From NCBI GenBank assembly GCA_910574865.1, contig CAJTDN010000011.1:124001-188000 (forward strand): DNA of 64,000 nucleotides, read 5' to 3'. The stretch is from Lachnospiraceae bacterium. GTDB taxonomy: Bacteria; Bacillota; Clostridia; Lachnospirales; Lachnospiraceae. Shown piece by piece: positions 7,429 through 15,568 of the stretch (position 1 is its first letter; each line of letters begins with the position of its first letter). The notes under the pieces are model-generated. The model worked only from the letters and a program-made list of their open reading frames with translations. It was not told where the DNA came from and did no database searches. The translations under genes were made by a program, and so were the position numbers.

Positions 7429-9528
7429 ATGGATAGTACTATGGAAGGCTTGCTGGAAACTTACTTGTTTGAAACCAATTCTCTGCTTGACGGGTTGGAC
7501 GAACTATTGATTAATGCTGAAAAGGTTGAGGACTTCTCGGAAGACGACGTCAACGAGATTTTCCGCAGCATGCACACAATCAAGGGTTCCTCCGCAATGC
7601 TTGAGTTCAACTCCCTCATGGAGATTGCACATCACATAGAAGACTTGTTCTTCTACATACGTGAAAACGGCATCGACTCACTTGACCAGGAACACAAAAG
7701 CGAACTTTTCAATCTGATGTTTAAGTCAACCGACAAGCTTCGCGAGGAGGTTCAAAAAGTTGAAAACGACGAGCCTCTTGAAACTAATATCGACAGTTTT
7801 GTTTCCGAGATTAACAATCTTCTCAATAAAGTTTCAAAAAATTCATCCGAGACCGATGATGGCGCGCCCGCGCAGGCCACCGTCGCGGCCGCGGATGCCA
7901 CGACCATTTCCATGCCGGAAGCGGACGACCCGTACTTCCTCCACGTCTATTTTGACGAGGGATGCGGCATGGAGAACCTTCGCGCGTTCATGTTGGTAAA
8001 CTCGCTCCAGGAACAAGGGATGAGTTTCCACTATTACCCGGACGACGTTTCTACCAATCCGGACACGGCCGAGAAAATAATTGACGAAGGTTTTTACCTT
8101 GGCTTTAACACGGACGCGGATCTTGAGCAGGCATCCAAAATCATGGATTCCGCCCAGAACGTCCAGACATACGAGATATTGGAGAACCCGGCGCTCGTAA
8201 GCAACGAGTCCATGGCCAACGCCCCCGCCGCGAAGGAGGGCGCGAAAGCGCCGGAGCCGAAGGCCGACAAGCCACCGGCAGCTCCGGCAAAGGCCAAGGC
8301 TCCCGCCCCGGCAAAGAAACCTGCTTCACACGGTGCCGTAAAGCAGGATTTGATTAGCGTGAACCTCACAAAACTTGACGCCTTGATGAATATCGTCGGT
8401 GAAATCGTCATTACGGAAGCCATGGTCACGTCCTCTCCCGATTTGCAGGGCTTGAAACTGGACAACTTCATGAAGTCCGCGCGCCAGCTTCGTAAGCTTA
8501 CGGATGATTTGCAGGACATTTCCATGTCCCTCCGAATGGTGTCCGTATCCGGCGTGTTCCAAAAGATGAACCGCATCGTGCGCGACATGAAGCAGACATT
8601 GAACAAGGACGTGCGCCTTACCATCATCGGGGAGAACACGGAAGTTGACAAGACCATCGTGGACAGCATCTCGGATCCCATCATGCATATCGTGCGTAAC
8701 GCCATGGATCACGGAATCGAGGTGGACGTGCAAGACAGGATTAATGCCGGGAAGAACCCGCAGGCCGAAATCATCCTTTCTGCCGCCCATACCGGAAGCG
8801 AGGTCATCATATCCGTGTCGGACGACGGCCAGGGCATGGATACCGAAGCCATCCTCGCGAAAGCCGAACGCAACGGCATCCTTACCAAGCCGGCAGAAGA
8901 GTACACGAAGAAAGAGATTCTTTCTCTTCTTATGATGCCCGGTTTCTCCACCAACACGGAAGTGACCGAGTACTCGGGTCGTGGCGTCGGCCTGGACGTC
9001 GTGAAGAAGAACGTGGAAGCGGTTGGCGGCACGGTGACGATTGAGAGCGAACTGGGGCAGGGAAGCACGACGACCTTGAAGATTCCGCTCACCCTTGCCA
9101 TTGCGGATGGAATGGAAATCGCCGTGGGCGGTTCCCTCTTCACGATTCCGCTGTCAAACATCCGCTCTTCGTTCAAGGCTACCGACGAGGACATCATACT
9201 GGATCCGTCCGGACACGAGATGGTTCGCCGCATGGACGAATTTTATCCGGTCGTACGTGCATACGAATTATACAACATCCCGGACGCGCGTACGGAAATC
9301 AGCGACGGCATCCTGATGTGGGTGGAGGCAAACGACAAGGCATATTGCTTGTTCGTGGACCGGCTGATTGGCGAACACCAGGTGGTCGTAAAACCGCTGC
9401 CGGCTTATTTGCAGCAGTTCCACATCAAAGATTCCGGCATCAACGGATGCACGATTCTTGGCGATGGAAATATCAGCATTATCTTGGACGTGGCCAATGT
9501 TTATGCCGCCGCCCAGGGTATCTTTTAG
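7429..9528 (+). CDS. cheA: Chemotaxis histidine kinase CheA
   Basis: A 699-residue kinase with the full CheA layout. P1 is at 1-110 with phospho-accepting His49 in MHTIKGSS. A P2-like response-regulator docking domain lies at about 165-255, followed by an Ala/Pro/Lys linker to about 305, the P3 dimerisation helices, and P4 with the N box around N424, the DDGQGMD G1 box and the GRGVGLDVVKKN G2 box. P5, the CheW-like domain, spans about 560-699. It phosphorylates CheY and CheB under receptor control. The ribosome site is AAGGTGG. It begins the rightward cheA-cheW-cheR-cheB group; no cheY is in this window. Confidence 0.97.
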   Translation: MDSTMEGLLETYLFETNSLLDGLDELLINAEKVEDFSEDDVNEIFRSMHTIKGSSAMLEFNSLMEIAHHIEDLFFYIRENGIDSLDQEHKSELFNLMFKSTDKLREEVQKVENDEPLETNIDSFVSEINNLLNKVSKNSSETDDGAPAQATVAAADATTISMPEADDPYFLHVYFDEGCGMENLRAFMLVNSLQEQGMSFHYYPDDVSTNPDTAEKIIDEGFYLGFNTDADLEQASKIMDSAQNVQTYEILENPALVSNESMANAPAAKEGAKAPEPKADKPPAAPAKAKAPAPAKKPASHGAVKQDLISVNLTKLDALMNIVGEIVITEAMVTSSPDLQGLKLDNFMKSARQLRKLTDDLQDISMSLRMVSVSGVFQKMNRIVRDMKQTLNKDVRLTIIGENTEVDKTIVDSISDPIMHIVRNAMDHGIEVDVQDRINAGKNPQAEIILSAAHTGSEVIISVSDDGQGMDTEAILAKAERNGILTKPAEEYTKKEILSLLMMPGFSTNTEVTEYSGRGVGLDVVKKNVEAVGGTVTIESELGQGSTTTLKIPLTLAIADGMEIAVGGSLFTIPLSNIRSSFKATDEDIILDPSGHEMVRRMDEFYPVVRAYELYNIPDARTEISDGILMWVEANDKAYCLFVDRLIGEHQVVVKPLPAYLQQFHIKDSGINGCTILGDGNISIILDVANVYAAAQGIF

Positions 9529-9552
9529 AAGCATAAAGGAGGTAACGCGAAC

Positions 9553-10029
9553 ATGGCACAAAAAGTAATCGACCCGGCCTTGAACCCGGACGGGTCAGAA
9601 GTTCAAGATCACGAGAGTATTGAAAGGTTTCTTACCTTCCAGTCAGACAACATTGTTTTTGGAATAAGCACGAACCATGTAATCGAAATCATTTCAAGTT
9701 ACATGATTTGCACCCTCCCCATGGTGCCGGAATACATAAAGGGAATCATCAACCTCCGCGGCAACGTGATTCCCGTCATCGACATCCGGCTTCGGATGGG
9801 CAAGATGGGCTGTGAATATACGGACAGCACCTGCATCATCATCCTCAGCATCAACGACACTGAAATCGGCATCATTGTCGATTCCGTACGGCAGGTTCTC
9901 GACATTGACAAGGAGACCATTTCCCCGATTCCGGTTCAGAACCGTCAGGTATTGACTACCTCCATGACTTCGTTGGAGGACGGAACTGTCGTACTATTCT
10001 TGGATTGCGAGGAACTACTCCGGCAGTAA
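9553..10029 (+). CDS. cheW: Chemotaxis coupling protein CheW
   Basis: A 158-residue protein consisting of one CheW/SH3-like domain from about residue 18. Motifs include VPEYIKGIINLRGNVIPVID and the late GIIVDSVRQVLDI. It couples receptors to CheA. The start is fixed by AAAGGAGG, 24 bp after cheA, so the genes are co-transcribed. The first 15 residues are a short polar extension. Confidence 0.97.
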   Translation: MAQKVIDPALNPDGSEVQDHESIERFLTFQSDNIVFGISTNHVIEIISSYMICTLPMVPEYIKGIINLRGNVIPVIDIRLRMGKMGCEYTDSTCIIILSINDTEIGIIVDSVRQVLDIDKETISPIPVQNRQVLTTSMTSLEDGTVVLFLDCEELLRQ

Positions 10030-10050
10030 ACGGCCATATATCAAACATAT

Positions 10051-10100
10051 AAATTCATACATATGTCTGGTCACCTCATTCGGACGTATGTATGAATTTG
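10051..10100. promoter_or_regulatory. Long stem-loop between cheW and cheR
   Basis: AAATTCATACATATGTC and GGACGTATGTATGAATTT pair over about 16 of 17 positions around a 14-15 nt loop. No U tract follows, so it is not a standard terminator. It lies 36 bp before the cheR start and may stabilise, process or attenuate the mRNA between cheW and cheR. Confidence 0.65.
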
Positions 10101-10135
10101 TACATATTAAATAGAGCAAGGAGTAATGATTTACT

Positions 10136-10948
10136 ATGTTAGATTTGCAGGAAAAAGATTTTCAACGTCTGATTACATTTGTAAAGAACAACTATGGCAT
10201 TAATCTTTCACAAAAACGGCAGCTCATCATCGGCCGTCTTTCCAATTCGGTCGTTTCCATGGGATTCTCTACCTTTACGGAATATATAGACCATATCCTG
10301 AACGACAAGAATCCGCAGGATATCGAACTCATGCTGAACAAGCTGACCACCAACTACACCTTTTTCCTGAGGGAGTCCGCCCACTTTGACTACTTCAACC
10401 AGACCGTCCTCCCTTATCTGGAAAAGACGAAAAAGAACCACGTCCTCTCCATTTGGAGCGCGGGTTGCTCCTCCGGCCAGGAACCCTACACGCTCTCCAT
10501 GTACTTAAAGGAATATTTCGACCACAAGCCGGGCAACTGGGACACCCGGATACTTGCCACCGACATTTCGCAGAACGCCTTGAAAGCGGCCTCGCAGGGA
10601 ATTTATGACGAGGAGTCCTTAAAGGCCCTGCCTTCGGAATGGAAACGCAAGTATTTCAAGAAAACGCCCGAGGCGGGCGTTTACCAAGTGTCCGAGGCGC
10701 TTCGCGGCAATGTCATATATAGGACGTTCAACCTGATGGATCCCATCCGTTTCAAGCTGAAGTTTGACGTCATTTTCTGCCGGAACGTGATGATTTATTT
10801 TGACCAGGACACCAAGGACGCATTGGTACAGCGTTTTTACGATGCCACCGTACCGGGCGGCTACCTTTTCATCGGCCATTCTGAAAGTTTGAACAAGGCG
10901 ACCACTCCGTATCAGTACCTCATGCCGTCAGCCTACCGCAAGCAGTGA
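10136..10948 (+). CDS. cheR: Chemotaxis protein methyltransferase CheR
   Basis: A 270-residue SAM-dependent glutamate methyltransferase for chemoreceptors. It has the N-terminal helical CheR domain (about 1-75), TTNYTFFLRES, the SAM-binding loop WSAGCSSGQEPYTL at about 106-120, ATDIS at about 140 and FCRNVMIYFD near 220. Length is normal. A GCAAGGAGT ribosome site lies about 12 bases upstream. It is part of the che group but is separated from cheW by a stem-loop. Confidence 0.97.
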   Translation: MLDLQEKDFQRLITFVKNNYGINLSQKRQLIIGRLSNSVVSMGFSTFTEYIDHILNDKNPQDIELMLNKLTTNYTFFLRESAHFDYFNQTVLPYLEKTKKNHVLSIWSAGCSSGQEPYTLSMYLKEYFDHKPGNWDTRILATDISQNALKAASQGIYDEESLKALPSEWKRKYFKKTPEAGVYQVSEALRGNVIYRTFNLMDPIRFKLKFDVIFCRNVMIYFDQDTKDALVQRFYDATVPGGYLFIGHSESLNKATTPYQYLMPSAYRKQ

Positions 10949-11044
10949 CTGGCATCAAGAACCCATTTCGACATTTCATGCCCAACGTGCCTCGCGTCGT
11001 CAGGCGCGGGGCATCCATAAAAAGTAAAGAGGTGTTAATATATA

Positions 11045-12292
11045 ATGACTGCAAAAAAAATCAGAGTACTGATTGTTGATGATTCGGCAGTGTTCGTTAA
11101 TTTTCTAACAAAAGAGTTGCCTCAAGCAAACGCCCGGATTGAAATCGTGGGCTATGCCATGAGCGCGGCGGAGGCGATGCGGAAAATTCCTGACACGAAA
11201 CCCGACGTCATAACCTTGGACGTGGAGATGCCAAGGATGAACGGGATTGACTTTTTAAAGGAATTGCTCCCGAGGCACCTCATCCCCGTAATTTTAGTAT
11301 CCTCCCTAAATGTCAGCGTGTTTGACGCGCTGTCGAACGGCGCCGTGGACTTCGTGAAGAAACCGGACATGAGCAAAAATTATACCACGAGGGCCTTTGC
11401 ACAAGGGCTCGCGACCAAGATCCTGATTGCGTCCAACGCGACCGTGAAGCTGCCGCGCGTGTTCGGAGGAAGCTCCGCGTTGAAAAAGGACGCTCCGGGA
11501 AGCACAAAAGGATTTGGCACGATTGGCGGCATGGGTGGCACGGGAATGGGCGCCGGGGTGATTGGCGGCACGGGTAACGCGGGAATGGGCGCGGGTTCGG
11601 TTGGCGGCATGGTAAATGCGGCCACAAATGCCACAACGATTGGAAACAGCTTTCAAAAGCCCGTCTTATCCCCCCTCATGCCAACAAAGTTACACAACAA
11701 CAACAGTTTGAAATTAAACAACCTCATCATCGCGCTGGGAGCCTCGACCGGCGGCACGGAAGCCACGCTTCAAGTGCTGGAGCGGCTCCCCGCGGACATT
11801 CCGGGCATGGTCATCACCCAGCACATGCCAGAAGGCTTCACCGAAATGTACGCCCAGCGGCTGAACCGCTTGTGCAAGATGGAAGTCAAGGAGGCGGTGA
11901 ACGGTGACGTCGTCAAAAGGGGACGCGTTCTCATCGCCCCAGGCGGTGACTGCCACATGAAAGTAGTACGCCTCGGCGGACATTACACCGTGCGCGTCTT
12001 TCCGGCAGAAAAGGTGAACGGACACCGTCCTTCCGTGGACGTACTGTTCAAGTCCGTGGCGGAAACCGCCAGGTCCGAGGCTGTCGGCATCATCCTTACC
12101 GGCATGGGGCAGGATGGCGCGTACGGCCTGCTCGACATGCATAACGCCGGTGCCTATACCATCGGGCAAGACAAAGAATCCTGCGTCGTGTACGGGATGC
12201 CGATGGTGGCACAAAACATTGGTGCCGTTTCCATACAGTCCTCCTGCGTGAACATCCCCGCGGTGCTAATCAACTACTTGAATAAATTGTGA
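11045..12292 (+). CDS. cheB: Chemotaxis response regulator methylesterase CheB
   Basis: A 415-residue protein with a receiver domain (1-120; phospho-accepting Asp59 in TLDVEMPRMNG) and a methylesterase domain (about 225-415). The catalytic triad can be placed at Ser234 (GASTGG), His260 (TQHMPEG) and Asp357 (GMGQDGAYG). It demethylates or deamidates receptor glutamates after phosphorylation by CheA. The linker at about 155-200 is an unusual Gly/Met/Ala repeat (GTGMGAG, GNAGMGAG), which makes the protein longer than the usual about 350 residues. A strong terminator follows. Confidence 0.97.
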   Translation: MTAKKIRVLIVDDSAVFVNFLTKELPQANARIEIVGYAMSAAEAMRKIPDTKPDVITLDVEMPRMNGIDFLKELLPRHLIPVILVSSLNVSVFDALSNGAVDFVKKPDMSKNYTTRAFAQGLATKILIASNATVKLPRVFGGSSALKKDAPGSTKGFGTIGGMGGTGMGAGVIGGTGNAGMGAGSVGGMVNAATNATTIGNSFQKPVLSPLMPTKLHNNNSLKLNNLIIALGASTGGTEATLQVLERLPADIPGMVITQHMPEGFTEMYAQRLNRLCKMEVKEAVNGDVVKRGRVLIAPGGDCHMKVVRLGGHYTVRVFPAEKVNGHRPSVDVLFKSVAETARSEAVGIILTGMGQDGAYGLLDMHNAGAYTIGQDKESCVVYGMPMVAQNIGAVSIQSSCVNIPAVLINYLNKL

Positions 12293-12298
12293 TACCAC

Positions 12299-12335
12299 GC
12301 CGGTGCGCCATTTCGCACCGGCTTTTCTTTTTTTG
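12299..12335 (+). terminator. Rho-independent terminator of the che operon
   Basis: GCCGGTGCG, CCATTT, CGCACCGGC is a perfect 9-bp stem followed by TTTTCTTTTTTT. It lies 7 bp after the cheB stop. Confidence 0.93.
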
Positions 12336-12373
12336 CGTACAACCGTAAAAGTGATTTATTTATATCTTTTCTA

Positions 12374-12408
12374 TTGACAATTACATCCTATAGTGATATA
12401 TTTATCAC
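12374..12408 (+). promoter_or_regulatory. Sigma-A promoter with overlapping dyad operator
   Basis: TTGACA (12374-12379), a 17-bp spacer and TATATT (12397-12402) form a near-consensus promoter for the DUF3796/XRE pair. GTGATA, TATT, TATCAC (12393-12408) is a perfect dyad covering the -10 box. The XRE protein encoded second is the natural candidate repressor (inference). Confidence 0.75.
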
Positions 12409-12446
12409 ATCAAGTTACAAATAAATCTCATACGGAGGACATCATC

Positions 12447-13106
12447 ATGAAAAAAACAAACTACAAGCTTACCATTATCTTTGGCGTGGCATGCATGCTT
12501 TTCCTGGCCGCATCTATTTGGTACACGATCACGTTTAACGACTCGCGGTTAATCGCGCCGACGGACTTCTCCACCTACGTATTCCAGGTGCAAGACCTGC
12601 CGATGCTCGTCTCCGTCACCCTGACCTGCCTATACTTCATATACCTTTCCATATTGCTGGTGCGGGCAATCATTATCAGAAGAAGCAGGGAGGCCGTGGC
12701 CCATATAACCCCCAAACTCAATCCAAAGCTCGGCTTTCTGGGCTTCCTCGGTTTCCTCGGCTTTGCCGGCTTCATAACCTACGGCATTAACAAGAGCGTG
12801 TTTCCCTTCGTGTTCTTTATATTTTTTGGCTTCTTCGGCTTTTTCTACGAAGGCAAAATGTCAGCCACCCTCATGGACGAGCGTTATCGGGAAAACCAGA
12901 TCAAGGCGCAAGTGACGGCGGACAAGGTGTCCCTGATGCTTATTTTCCTTGCCACAATAGTCGTCGGGATGGGAAAAATCATGATGAGCCTTGAATTCAC
13001 GCTGACCGCATACCTCATCGTCGTGACGCTTTCCCTCGCGCTCAACTTGTTCTTGAACGAATATTTGCTGTACCGCTACGATCATGACGAACAAATCGAC
13101 GAATGA
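12447..13106 (+). CDS. DUF3796-type membrane protein
   Basis: A 219-residue protein with about six hydrophobic segments (around 8-28, 50-70, 90-110, 115-130, 160-180 and 185-205). The centre has the striking stacked sequence [15 protein letters not shown] followed by [12 protein letters not shown], which I recognise from DUF3796 proteins of Firmicutes. These are usually paired with a small XRE regulator, as here. Function is unknown. The start at 12447 follows CGGAGGAC; a longer reading from 12393 would start inside the promoter. The stop lies 32 bp before the XRE start. Confidence 0.8.
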   Translation: MKKTNYKLTIIFGVACMLFLAASIWYTITFNDSRLIAPTDFSTYVFQVQDLPMLVSVTLTCLYFIYLSILLVRAIIIRRSREAVAHITPKLNPKLGFLGFLGFLGFAGFITYGINKSVFPFVFFIFFGFFGFFYEGKMSATLMDERYRENQIKAQVTADKVSLMLIFLATIVVGMGKIMMSLEFTLTAYLIVVTLSLALNLFLNEYLLYRYDHDEQIDE

Positions 13107-13138
13107 CGACAAGCCTTATAAGAAAGCGAGGATTACAA

Positions 13139-13339
13139 ATGCCGGATTTTGAATGCAGGTTAAAAAAATATAGGCAACTAAAGGATTTGACGCAGGAACA
13201 GCTTGCCACCCAGGTCGGGGTGCGCAGGGAAACCATCATGCGTCTGGAAAAGGCCCAATACAACCCCTCCTTGAAGCTGGCCATCGACATTTCAAGGGCG
13301 GTTGACGCGCCCATAGAGGAACTATTTATCTTTGAATGA
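13139..13339 (+). CDS. Small XRE-family transcriptional regulator
   Basis: A 66-residue single-domain helix-turn-helix protein ([20 protein letters not shown] at about residues 19-38, then [14 protein letters not shown]). This is the minimal YozG/Cro-like type. The start at 13139 is preceded by AAGCGAGGA; an upstream ATG at 13103 overlaps the previous stop and has a poorer site. It is co-transcribed with the DUF3796 gene and probably controls their shared promoter. Confidence 0.9.
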   Translation: MPDFECRLKKYRQLKDLTQEQLATQVGVRRETIMRLEKAQYNPSLKLAIDISRAVDAPIEELFIFE

Positions 13340-13432
13340 GGCATGTTCCATTTTCATATGGAAGGAAAATTAACCTTTAAAAGATAGAAAAATTTATTTT
13401 TAATTGGTAGCGTTTTAACTTTTTCCCCCGAC

Positions 13433-13462
13433 TTGACGATATACAATATAGTAAAATATAAA
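13433..13462 (+). promoter_or_regulatory. Promoter of the gene at 13543
   Basis: TTGACG (13433-13438) and TATAAA (13457-13462) are 18 bp apart. About 75 bp of leader follow, with TCGCGAG and CTCGCGA arms that could fold around the intervening sequence. Confidence 0.6.
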
Positions 13463-13542
13463 ACGAGTCGCGAGAGACACATGGTCATGACTTTGGCCTG
13501 CCGCTCGCGAAAAACAAACACGGTCAAGGAGGGATGCATCAG

Positions 13543-14676
13543 ATGAGCAAAATAACGAGTATGGCCGCGCCGACCCGGGCGGGACAGATACCGCCGCCGG
13601 CACGGGAGGCCGCGCCGGTCATCCTGGACACGGCGGGTTCTAAAAAGATTGCCACGGACTGCCTGACCTTGTCTGACGGCCTCCCTAGCAAATCAGACAT
13701 GGAAAAGGCACTCTTCGAAGAGCTTAAGACGCTGCAAAAGGATTTTCCCAAGGTTCAGATTTTGATTGGCACCGGCCTGGATGCCAGCCAGCTAAAGGAC
13801 ATCGCCGCCGGCCTCGGCGAAGGGAAGCATGTCATCTTGTCCCGCGACTGGCTCCAGCAGATAACCAGTTCGGCAGAAGCCTTCGAGCAGGGAAAACAGG
13901 TTCTTCGCCAAATCATTTCCGGCATTTCAAAAGATGACGGGAATTTTCCCGCCTTGGGGGCTTACATCGACATGGATGGCGTACGCGTCTGGCACGCGAA
14001 GTCCGACGATGCGCCGTCCCCGTTGGAAGCGCTACAAAAAGAATATGAAAACATGACAAAGATGTTGGATAAGATGAAAGAAGAGACGAAGAAAGCCAAC
14101 GACCCGGACAACAAGCCTTTCAAAGTCAAGGTATCGAATTCGGCATATTCGGTATCCCGCGTCTACGGCCGTCTGGCAAGCGCCTCCTCCAAGTCACAAG
14201 TACAAGCGGCCATGAGCGAGGCAAGGCGAAACATTGGCACACTGCGGATTGCCGCCAGCCAGGGAACGAACAAGGAAAAGGCCAAGGCGAGGGCTGCCAT
14301 GGCCTCCCTGCAAAAGGCCCTTTTACGGGGCAGCCGCAAAATCCGCCGCCTGGGCGAGGAAGACCTGACACGGGCGCGCAAAAAGCGGGCCGAAAAGAAA
14401 GAGCAACAGCTTCGTCTCCGCATCGAGCTGCAGAAAAAGAAAAGCGCGCGCAGGAGCGCGGACCGCGCCATCGCGCTGGAAGGACACTTGGACGACGTGA
14501 ACAACGCGTTCCGTTTTCGAAAGCTGCACAAGGATGACGAACGGGAAGAAGGCTCCATTTACAGCGCCTACCCGACCGCGCCGGCGGCCAGCGTCGCCCA
14601 ACCGGCTCCCATAAGCGCTCCCGTTGGCGAAATCGCCGCGGCGGACGTCGTGGTATCCGAAGTGATGGCGTTTTGA
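13543..14676 (+). CDS. Uncharacterised charged, partly coiled-coil protein
   Basis: A 377-residue soluble protein I do not recognise with confidence. Residues 1-45 are Pro/Ala-rich. Residues 50-150 look globular, with DGLPSKSDMEKALFEELKTL and ALGAYIDMDGVRVWH. Residues 155-330 are strongly helical and basic, with long runs of Arg, Lys, Glu and Gln. The tail is Ala/Pro-rich. Related proteins of unknown function occur near motility genes in Lachnospiraceae (recollection, not verified). The start at 13543 is preferred because AAGGAGG has proper spacing to it, while the ATG at 13534 lies only one base away. Confidence 0.7.
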   Translation: MSKITSMAAPTRAGQIPPPAREAAPVILDTAGSKKIATDCLTLSDGLPSKSDMEKALFEELKTLQKDFPKVQILIGTGLDASQLKDIAAGLGEGKHVILSRDWLQQITSSAEAFEQGKQVLRQIISGISKDDGNFPALGAYIDMDGVRVWHAKSDDAPSPLEALQKEYENMTKMLDKMKEETKKANDPDNKPFKVKVSNSAYSVSRVYGRLASASSKSQVQAAMSEARRNIGTLRIAASQGTNKEKAKARAAMASLQKALLRGSRKIRRLGEEDLTRARKKRAEKKEQQLRLRIELQKKKSARRSADRAIALEGHLDDVNNAFRFRKLHKDDEREEGSIYSAYPTAPAASVAQPAPISAPVGEIAAADVVVSEVMAF

Positions 14677-14696
14677 ATTTCCTTTGAAAGAGTGAA

Positions 14697-14755
14697 ATAC
14701 CCCGCAGCAAGCTGCGGGGTATCATAACTTGAATACGCAGCAAGCTGCGGGGTAT
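14697..14755 (+). terminator. Two tandem hairpins after the charged-protein gene
   Basis: ATACCCCGCAGC, AA, GCTGCGGGGTAT (14697-14722) is a perfect 12-bp stem. A second copy with a shorter left arm follows at 14733-14755. There is no U tract, so termination is possible but not certain. The GCAGCAAGCTGCGGGGTAT half is duplicated exactly. Confidence 0.5.
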
Positions 14756-15005
14756 TGCACCCTCGCGGCAGTCGCCAAATGTCCATGCAAGCATGGACGC
14801 TTGGCTCGTTGCCCGCGGGAATAAGGAGTCCGGCCAGCCGGACTCTCGCGCAGGAGCGCGGCTGCGTCAGCAGCCATTTTCCTTAGGCGCGAAGTGCGCA
14901 TCCTCCCGGAGGGTTTTCTGTCACAGGAAACGAAGTTTCCTATGACAGAAAAACAAGGTATGGCCGATTCTCACCTTTAAATCGGCCATACCTTATTTCA
15001 TGTTC
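14756..15005. repeat. Chain of consecutive palindromes in a gene-free stretch
   Basis: No gene is seen. Successive inverted repeats fill it: GTCCATGC/GCATGGAC (about 14773-14805), GAGTCCGGC/GCCGGACTC (14826-14845), GGCTGC/GCAGCC (14860-14875), GCGC/GCGC, CCTCCCGGAGG (14902-14912), TTTTCTGTCA..AGGAAA/TTTCCT..TGACAGAAAA (14914-14952) and the stem at 14955-14994. It looks like several REP-like units joined together. Confidence 0.6.
14949..14994 (-). terminator. Terminator of the Uma2-type gene
   Basis: AAGGTATGGCCGAT and ATCGGCCATACCTT make a perfect 14-bp stem. On the minus strand it is followed by GTTTTTCTG and lies 11 bp after the Uma2-type stop codon. Confidence 0.75.
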
Positions 15006-15515
15006 TTAATACACGCCGTCAAACAATTGCTTAAAATCAATCTTTATATTCGGAAAATGAAGCAAACGCAAATCGCCGCTGTTTTCTTCCCTAATCGTGT
15101 CAACCAAGAAATATTTTGGCTCCTGGTTTTCATAATCCAGATCATAAATCTCTATCTCGCGTCTGCGGACATCGACAATCCAATACTCGGGAATCTCCTC
15201 GCTCTGATAAATCTCCATTTTCTCCATTCTGTCATATTTCGCGGTGGAAGGAGACAAAACCTCTAAGACGAATTGCGGCGCGTTAATAAAACAATTCCCC
15301 TTCCGGCTCTTAATCTGGCAATTTATCGAAGCATCCGGCATCACCACCTTCTCGCTGCCGTCGCTCATTTTCCATCTATACTGCACGTTGTCCGGAAAAA
15401 CCCTGCAAGTACTGTCTTTCAGCTGGTTATAGACCATGTTCACAAAATTGGTAATCACGATGGAATGTTCCGGCACGGCCCCCGCCATGTCTGTCACCTG
15501 CAAATTTAAGCTCAC
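15006..15515 (-). CDS. Uma2/DUF820-family nuclease-like protein, short N-terminus
   Basis: A 169-residue protein of the PD-(D/E)xK superfamily, Uma2 type. Conserved parts are MPDASI (about residues 59-64), FVLEVLSPSTAKYDR (about 82-96) and YQSEEIPEYWIVD. The usual first about 25 residues, with the YELIDGE element, are missing. The start is GTG at 15515 behind GGAGGCG. That ribosome site lies within an 18-bp duplicate of the end of the upstream gene, so the present start may be secondary. The role of these proteins is mostly unknown; many are linked to mobile DNA. Confidence 0.75.
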   Translation of the reverse strand: MSLNLQVTDMAGAVPEHSIVITNFVNMVYNQLKDSTCRVFPDNVQYRWKMSDGSEKVVMPDASINCQIKSRKGNCFINAPQFVLEVLSPSTAKYDRMEKMEIYQSEEIPEYWIVDVRRREIEIYDLDYENQEPKYFLVDTIREENSGDLRLLHFPNIKIDFKQLFDGVY

Positions 15516-15568
15516 CTTATCGCCTCCATATCTGTCACCGGCATCCCCGACTCACCTTATCGCCTCCA
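15511..15568. repeat. 18-bp direct repeat, exactly 40 bp apart
   Basis: CTCACCTTATCGCCTCCA occurs at 15511-15528 and 15551-15568. One copy is the 3' end of the GAF/GGDEF-like gene with its stop; the other carries the ribosome site and GTG start of the Uma2-type gene. Confidence 0.7.

Noticed and set aside
14697-14994. Integron attC sites or a retron non-coding RNA
   Set aside because: The palindromes lack the paired core sites of attC, and no integrase or reverse transcriptase gene lies nearby.
15006-15515. Uma2-type gene as part of a restriction or defence system
   Set aside because: No methylase, specificity subunit or other defence gene is adjacent, and the N-terminus is short.
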